DNA from: an uncultured Bacteroidales bacterium
Lineage (GTDB): Bacteria > Bacteroidota > Bacteroidia > Bacteroidales > P3
NCBI GenBank assembly: GCA_937915785.1
Contig: CALGGY010000065.1
Span: 1 to 9,024, forward strand
Direction of reading: 5' to 3'
DNA: 9,024 nt
Below the pieces are notes generated by a model that was given only the letters and a program-made list of their open reading frames with translations, was not told the origin of the DNA and made no database searches. Below, piece by piece: positions 9,001 through 9,024 of this stretch. The stretch's first letter is position 1, and each line of letters starts with the position of its first letter. The position numbers were made by a program, and so were the translations under genes.

Positions 9001-9023
9001 CTCAAGGCACCTATTATAGCAGC
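3..9023 (+). CDS. Giant multidomain surface protein, GLUG-repeat and glycine-rich domains (partial at both ends)
   Basis: One reading frame of 3007 codons runs through the whole window without a stop; neither the start codon nor the stop is included, so the full protein is larger. At average residue mass the visible part alone is near 300 kDa. Domains in order are Fn3-like (residues 29-115), three GLUG solenoid units (116-924, 925-1364, 1365-2136), a He_PIG-like Ig domain (2137-2219), then small Cys modules, Ig-like domains and two glycine-rich domains (2220-3007). The composition is rich in Gly, Thr, Ser, Asn, Tyr and Val and poor in Lys and Glu, with no membrane segment, as expected of an exported beta-rich protein. 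Such architectures are typical of Bacteroidota surface proteins. No signal peptide or C-terminal sorting domain can be seen because both ends are outside the window. The coding assignment is very secure; an adhesin or scaffold role is inference. Confidence 0.96.
87..347 (+). other. Fibronectin type III-like domain
   Basis: Residues 29-115 begin with CPNVSNL and continue with NTLTWT, a W-x-VEYG strand, GFTQGTG, a TTTPSLTL segment and a closing YDFYVRPLC strand. This is the usual pattern of Bacteroidota Fn3 domains, which often open with C-P-x-V-x-N-L and close with Y-x-F-Y-V-R-x-x-C. The two Cys, near the start and the end, are often conserved in this subtype and may pair. The preceding bases 3-86 encode a Tyr/Trp-rich tail (YRWYSW) of an upstream domain that cannot be identified. 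Fn3 domains act as spacers or carbohydrate- and protein-binding modules; here it probably spaces an unseen N-terminal part from the first GLUG solenoid. The family call rests on pattern recognition alone. Confidence 0.75.
348..659 (+). other. Unit A entry segment of GLUG solenoid (N-cap)
   Basis: Residues 116-219 open with CGGSGTQADPYLIC, then the helix-like stretch NEAALRALATTVNGG, a YYRVSQNIAL strand, PIGTT, and GGGHTISNLSM followed by RGLFGVI and IDSLTVSG. This matches the conserved lead-in of bacterial GLUG proteins: G-x-G-T-x-x-D-P-Y-L-I, a short helix, a 'DI' strand, 'PIG', 'F-x-G-x-x-x-G-x-G-H-T-I-S-N-L' and 'GLFG'. It probably caps the first coil of the beta-solenoid. It is the most divergent of the three entry segments: it has LYGGGHTISNL where B and C have FDGDGHTISNL, and lacks their YFRVVNDL. 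Confidence 0.8.
660..2369 (+). repeat. GLUG repeat array A (18 repeats plus a degenerate last coil)
   Basis: Residues 220-789 are tandem repeats of mostly 26-30 residues with the consensus (T/S)G-(S/T)-x-Y-(V/T)-G-G-I-V-G-Y-…-x-C-x-N-x-G-x-V, the Glug motif (PF07581). I count 18 with the GGI/GGL/GGM core, then one degenerate coil in which GGI becomes AAI just before WDKQMCP. Glug repeats are thought to stack as coils of a beta-solenoid; the small G-G turn and the buried I/V fit this. Thirteen of the first fourteen repeats carry Cys before the N-x-G turn, while the last four carry Asn (YNIN, YNVN, YNLN, YNLN). A few repeats, about 34-38 residues long, have looped-out insertions (for example around 1474-1590 and 1681-1770). 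The protein repeats are diverged enough that the DNA shows no long exact tandem repeat. Confidence 0.9.
2369..2391 (+). repeat. End-cap DNA repeat, copy 1
   Basis: A 23-base stretch encoding the WDKQMCP end cap of array A is identical to 3695-3717 in array B, while the flanking bases differ. Identity at the synonymous positions too suggests recent duplication or gene conversion of the cap, or strong local constraint. Confidence 0.85.
2370..2774 (+). other. Unit A end cap and Big2-like linker
   Basis: Residues 790-924 start with WDKQMCP, the conserved closing motif of GLUG arrays, and pass through a segment with YFTA, YPIPTG and DSLGAIVAATPV. They then form a beta-rich domain with VSWTSSNPSAISV, NAATV, AGITTF and a closing HIILIVTP. 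The last part follows the bacterial Ig-like Big2 pattern (V-x-W-x-S-S-N-P-x-x-x-x-V-…-A-T-V-…-G-x-x-x-x-T-A). It ends directly at the CGG of unit B. The same module, 133-139 residues long, follows arrays B and C, so cap plus linker behaves as one repeated cassette. The likely role is hinge or spacer. Confidence 0.75.
2775..3107 (+). other. Unit B entry segment of GLUG solenoid (N-cap)
   Basis: Residues 925-1035 contain CGGTGTKVDPYLIC, TPAQLDSLAMFVNNG, YFRVVNDLNM, RIIG, PFKGHFDGDGHTISNL, CGLFGYV and IHDFTIKG. This is a textbook GLUG lead-in and is much closer to the unit C entry segment than to A. The Phe-Asp-Gly-Asp-Gly segment resembles a calcium-binding loop in outline, but it is a conserved structural part of this lead-in in many relatives and I do not claim metal binding. 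Confidence 0.82.
2879..3000 (+). repeat. Entry-segment DNA repeat, unit B copy
   Basis: Two blocks here match unit C at an offset of exactly 1320 bases (440 codons). Bases 2879-2903 are identical to 4199-4223 (25 bases, encoding YFRVVNDL), and 2967-3000 match 4287-4320 at 33 of 34 bases (HFDGDGHTISN). The stretch between them is more diverged but has no net length change. Confidence 0.85.
3108..3695 (+). repeat. GLUG repeat array B (6 repeats plus a degenerate last coil)
   Basis: Residues 1036-1231 hold six GLUG repeats. The first is weak (TGSAVGY in place of GGIVGY); the others read HGGIVGR, TGGIVGY, VGGIVGN, VGGIAGY and VGGIVGR. A degenerate coil follows (IAAIAGEG, near 3642-3665) directly before WDKQMCP. 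Repeats 2-4 have Cys in the C-x-N column and repeats 5-6 have Asn (YNLNGGLV, YNLNVNNV), the same order as the last repeats of array A. At one third the length of arrays A and C, this would be a short rod segment. Confidence 0.88.
3695..3717 (+). repeat. End-cap DNA repeat, copy 2
   Basis: This is the second copy of the 23-base end-cap sequence, identical to 2369-2391. The cap of array C (5994-6017) encodes YYDTMLCP and does not share this sequence. Confidence 0.85.
3696..4094 (+). other. Unit B end cap and Big2-like linker
   Basis: Residues 1232-1364 repeat the cassette after array A: WDKQMCP, then LVGTARP, LYGIPVGISDSIGA, LAATPVNL, TNFTLG, VSWTSSN, NATVVNAG, and a closing KHVRILIRP before the CGG of unit C. 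It is 133 residues long against 135 for the unit A copy, and the order of motifs is identical. The Big2-like half is inferred to be an Ig-fold spacer between solenoids B and C. Confidence 0.75.
4095..4427 (+). other. Unit C entry segment of GLUG solenoid (N-cap)
   Basis: Residues 1365-1475 contain CGGSGTQVDPYLIC, TPQTLDSLALFVNMG, YFRVVNDLDM, RIVG, PFRGHFDGDGHTISNL, GVFGYV and IHDLIVRG. The segment has exactly the same length as the unit B copy (111 residues) and shares near-identical DNA with it (see the separate repeat entries), pointing to a fairly recent duplication or gene-conversion event between the two. Confidence 0.82.
4199..4320 (+). repeat. Entry-segment DNA repeat, unit C copy
   Basis: This is the partner of 2879-3000. 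The equal spacing shows that the entry segments of units B and C are the same length and were copied together. Unit A has no matching DNA at its corresponding place (around 450-570). Confidence 0.85.
4428..5993 (+). repeat. GLUG repeat array C (16 repeats plus a degenerate last coil)
   Basis: Residues 1476-1997 hold sixteen GLUG repeats and one closing degenerate coil (KGGVDGYSY) before YYDTMLCP. Cores include VGGIVGQ, VGGILGH, LGGIVGY, LGGIAGY, VGGVVGY, TGGLVGM, TGGVAGM and VGGIAGY. The array is richer in Tyr and Asn than arrays A and B, and the Cys column is patchy, present in about six repeats and on every second repeat from the fifth to the eleventh. Several repeats carry long Ser/Thr/Asn loops; the longest (about 43 residues) spans roughly 5309-5437. 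From about 4640 to 5730 the DNA is clearly A+T richer than the rest of the gene. It probably forms a rod similar in length to array A. Confidence 0.9.
5994..6410 (+). other. Unit C end cap and Big2-like linker (diverged)
   Basis: Residues 1998-2136 begin with YYDTMLCP, a variant of the WDKQMCP closing motif seen after arrays A and B. They continue with ATYFTATAGLYPRP, ILAATPV, NNVTWTS, DSTIVA and a closing EVDVRVTF. The cassette is recognisably the same as the two earlier ones but more diverged, and it leads into a He_PIG-like domain instead of another GLUG unit. It therefore ends the solenoid part of the protein. Confidence 0.68.
6411..6659 (+). other. He_PIG-like putative Ig domain
   Basis: Residues 2137-2219 carry the He_PIG signature (PF05345-like): LPEGLTINPNTGEISGM followed by an FNVIASCSG strand. 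The family consensus is L-P-x-G-L-x-(I/L)-(D/N)-x-x-T-G-x-I-x-G-T-P, then a T-x-x-F-x-V-x-A strand. Such domains are Ig- or cadherin-like spacers in secreted bacterial proteins. Cys is more frequent here than in most relatives (four in the domain), so a disulphide is possible. The domain marks the change from GLUG solenoids to the Ig and glycine-rich region. Confidence 0.75.
6660..6800 (+). other. Small Cys module, copy 1 (IC-GDT type)
   Basis: Residues 2220-2266 read LCIGATYTVPAG, WYYDDQFTRPV, then a TTVLYAKAE strand. Two further copies occur at 7980-8144 and 8406-8549 with the pattern (I/L)-C-x-G-(D/A)-T-…-G-…-W-(Y/F)-Y-D-…-P-V-…-T-x-x-(L/Y)-Y-(R/A). I do not recognise a named family; it looks like a short beta domain of the sort common between Ig domains in Bacteroidota surface proteins. 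This copy directly precedes the first glycine-rich domain, and copy 3 precedes the second. It is the least conserved copy, having GAT in place of GDT. Confidence 0.6.
6801..7670 (+). other. Glycine-rich domain 1 (PF12810-like, ALK/LTK-like)
   Basis: Residues 2267-2556 start with FSYTGTTQVFNIPGGADTL and LQVWGAQGG, a beta strand pair ending in the W-G-A-Q-G-G turn, then GGYSEGTLEV and LYVNIGG. Glycine-rich segments follow in order: GGWNGGG, GGGGATDIS, RIIVAGGGG, GGGLAGG, GGFGFGGFG, GAGGGGWYGG and GGGGGSGYV. The domain closes with HEGNGYARITY. This order (strand entry, A/W-G-A-x-G-G, G-G-x-A-T-D, I-V-A-G-G-G-G, glycine-rich core, G-x-A-x-I-x-Y) is that of the bacterial 'glycine rich protein' family and is close to the extracellular glycine-rich domain of ALK and LTK, where poly-glycine strands pack as a helix bundle beside a jelly-roll. 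The function here is unknown; ligand or surface binding is an inference from context. Confidence 0.8.
7719..7979 (+). other. Ig-like domain 1 of the C-terminal region
   Basis: Residues 2573-2659 read ARISGDTNIC, AKLTIDFTGGAPYRYRITG, a VEILVSPTQSTVYTVT strand, and GCEAD followed by QALVEIC. The pattern (S-G-x-x-x-I-C, then L-x-V-x-F-T-G-x-A-P-(Y/F), then V-x-P-x-x-x-T-x-Y-x-(V/I)-T, then C) is common in long Bacteroidota surface proteins, including SprB-like ones. The conserved Cys pair may form a disulphide. It is separated from glycine-rich domain 1 by a 16-residue connector (7671-7718) and pairs in sequence with the domain at 8145-8405. Confidence 0.7.
7980..8144 (+). other. Small Cys module, copy 2 (IC-GDT type)
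   Basis: Residues 2660-2714 contain RIICAGDTAFLPG, WYYDAGLNVPVGDTI, and TKTYYRTGG followed by YTVNVLP. It matches copy 3 (IICEGDTIWLQG, WFYDQAMTRPV, TTTLYR) closely in its opening. Unlike copies 1 and 3 it is not followed by a glycine-rich domain but by another Ig-like domain, with an added YTVNVLP strand bridging to it. Confidence 0.6.
8145..8405 (+). other. Ig-like domain 2 of the C-terminal region
   Basis: Residues 2715-2801 include ATIKDTLYNIC, INLEIEFTGQAPFTYRLTG, VVIPVQPDSSLQYRIT, AVGRCVEIENTS and VLYC. It aligns by eye with the domain at 7719-7979: both have F-T-G-x-A-P-(Y/F)-x-Y-R-(I/L)-T-G-D-x-A-D-R-T in the middle, identical in most positions, so the two are duplicates. The role is probably a rigid spacer between glycine-rich domains. 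Confidence 0.7.
8406..8549 (+). other. Small Cys module, copy 3 (IC-GDT type)
   Basis: Residues 2802-2849 contain PIICEGDTIWLQG, WFYDQAMTRPV and STTTLYRIPC. It shares IIC-x-GDT with copy 2 and the TRPV end of the central strand with copy 1. Like copy 1 it leads straight into a glycine-rich domain, suggesting that module plus glycine-rich domain is the ancestral repeated pair. Confidence 0.6.
8550..9023 (+). other. Glycine-rich domain 2 (PF12810-like), cut by the window end
   Basis: Residues 2850-3007 begin FNFRYTGDVQTFTVPAGVDSV and MQVWGAQGG, then GGHGGYSTG, LNVYVGQKGG, GWNGGG, GSGGGATDIR, SRVIVAGAGGGAG and GGNGGGNSG before the sequence stops. It follows the first glycine-rich domain motif for motif (WGAQGG, GGYS, GWNGGG, GGGATDI, SR-I/V-IVAG), so it is a second copy. 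About half of the 290-residue length of the first copy is visible; the final Gly-rich core and closing strand lie beyond the window. The DNA from about 8640 on is more A+T rich than the first copy. Confidence 0.8.
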
Positions 9024-9024
9024 T

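Noticed and set aside
1..9024. A multi-gene defence, mobile or biosynthetic system
   Set aside because: There is only one reading frame with coding character in the window, and no second gene, catalytic motif, transposase or intergenic space.

Overview
The whole window lies inside one protein-coding gene. Frame 3 of the + strand is open from base 3 to base 9023 (3007 codons) with no stop codon, and neither the true start nor the true stop is present. There is no intergenic DNA, RNA gene, promoter, terminator, insertion sequence or CRISPR array. In the notes below, residue n of the visible fragment begins at base 3n.

The product is a giant, modular, almost certainly secreted or cell-surface protein. 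Its parts are an Fn3-like domain, GLUG-repeat arrays with an N-terminal 'DPYLIC' entry segment, Big2-like linkers, a He_PIG-like Ig domain, Cys-bearing Ig-like domains and glycine-rich (PF12810-type) domains. This combination is typical of large surface proteins of Bacteroidota, most likely a gut-type Bacteroidales. The lineage is inferred from architecture and style, not from a marker gene.

Layout from N to C: (1) Fn3-like domain, 87-347. (2) Unit A, 348-2774: entry segment, 18 GLUG repeats, end cap and Big2-like linker. (3) Unit B, 2775-4094: the same plan with 6 repeats. (4) Unit C, 4095-6410: the same plan with 16 repeats. (5) He_PIG-like Ig domain, 6411-6659. (6) A second kind of region, 6660-9023: small 'IC-GDT' modules, Ig-like domains and two glycine-rich domains, the second cut by the window end.

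The protein looks like a long fibre or stalk of three beta-solenoid rods of different length joined by Ig-like hinges, followed by an Ig/glycine-rich region that resembles the extracellular glycine-rich domain of ALK/LTK receptors. Adhesion, ligand binding or surface-layer scaffolding are plausible roles, but none is shown by the sequence. The secretion route (for example type IX) cannot be judged because both termini are missing.

Points of interest are the mosaic relation of the three solenoid units, a cysteine column that changes to asparagine just before the end caps, an A+T-rich patch inside the third array, and the ALK-like glycine-rich domains. I do not see a multi-gene system here.
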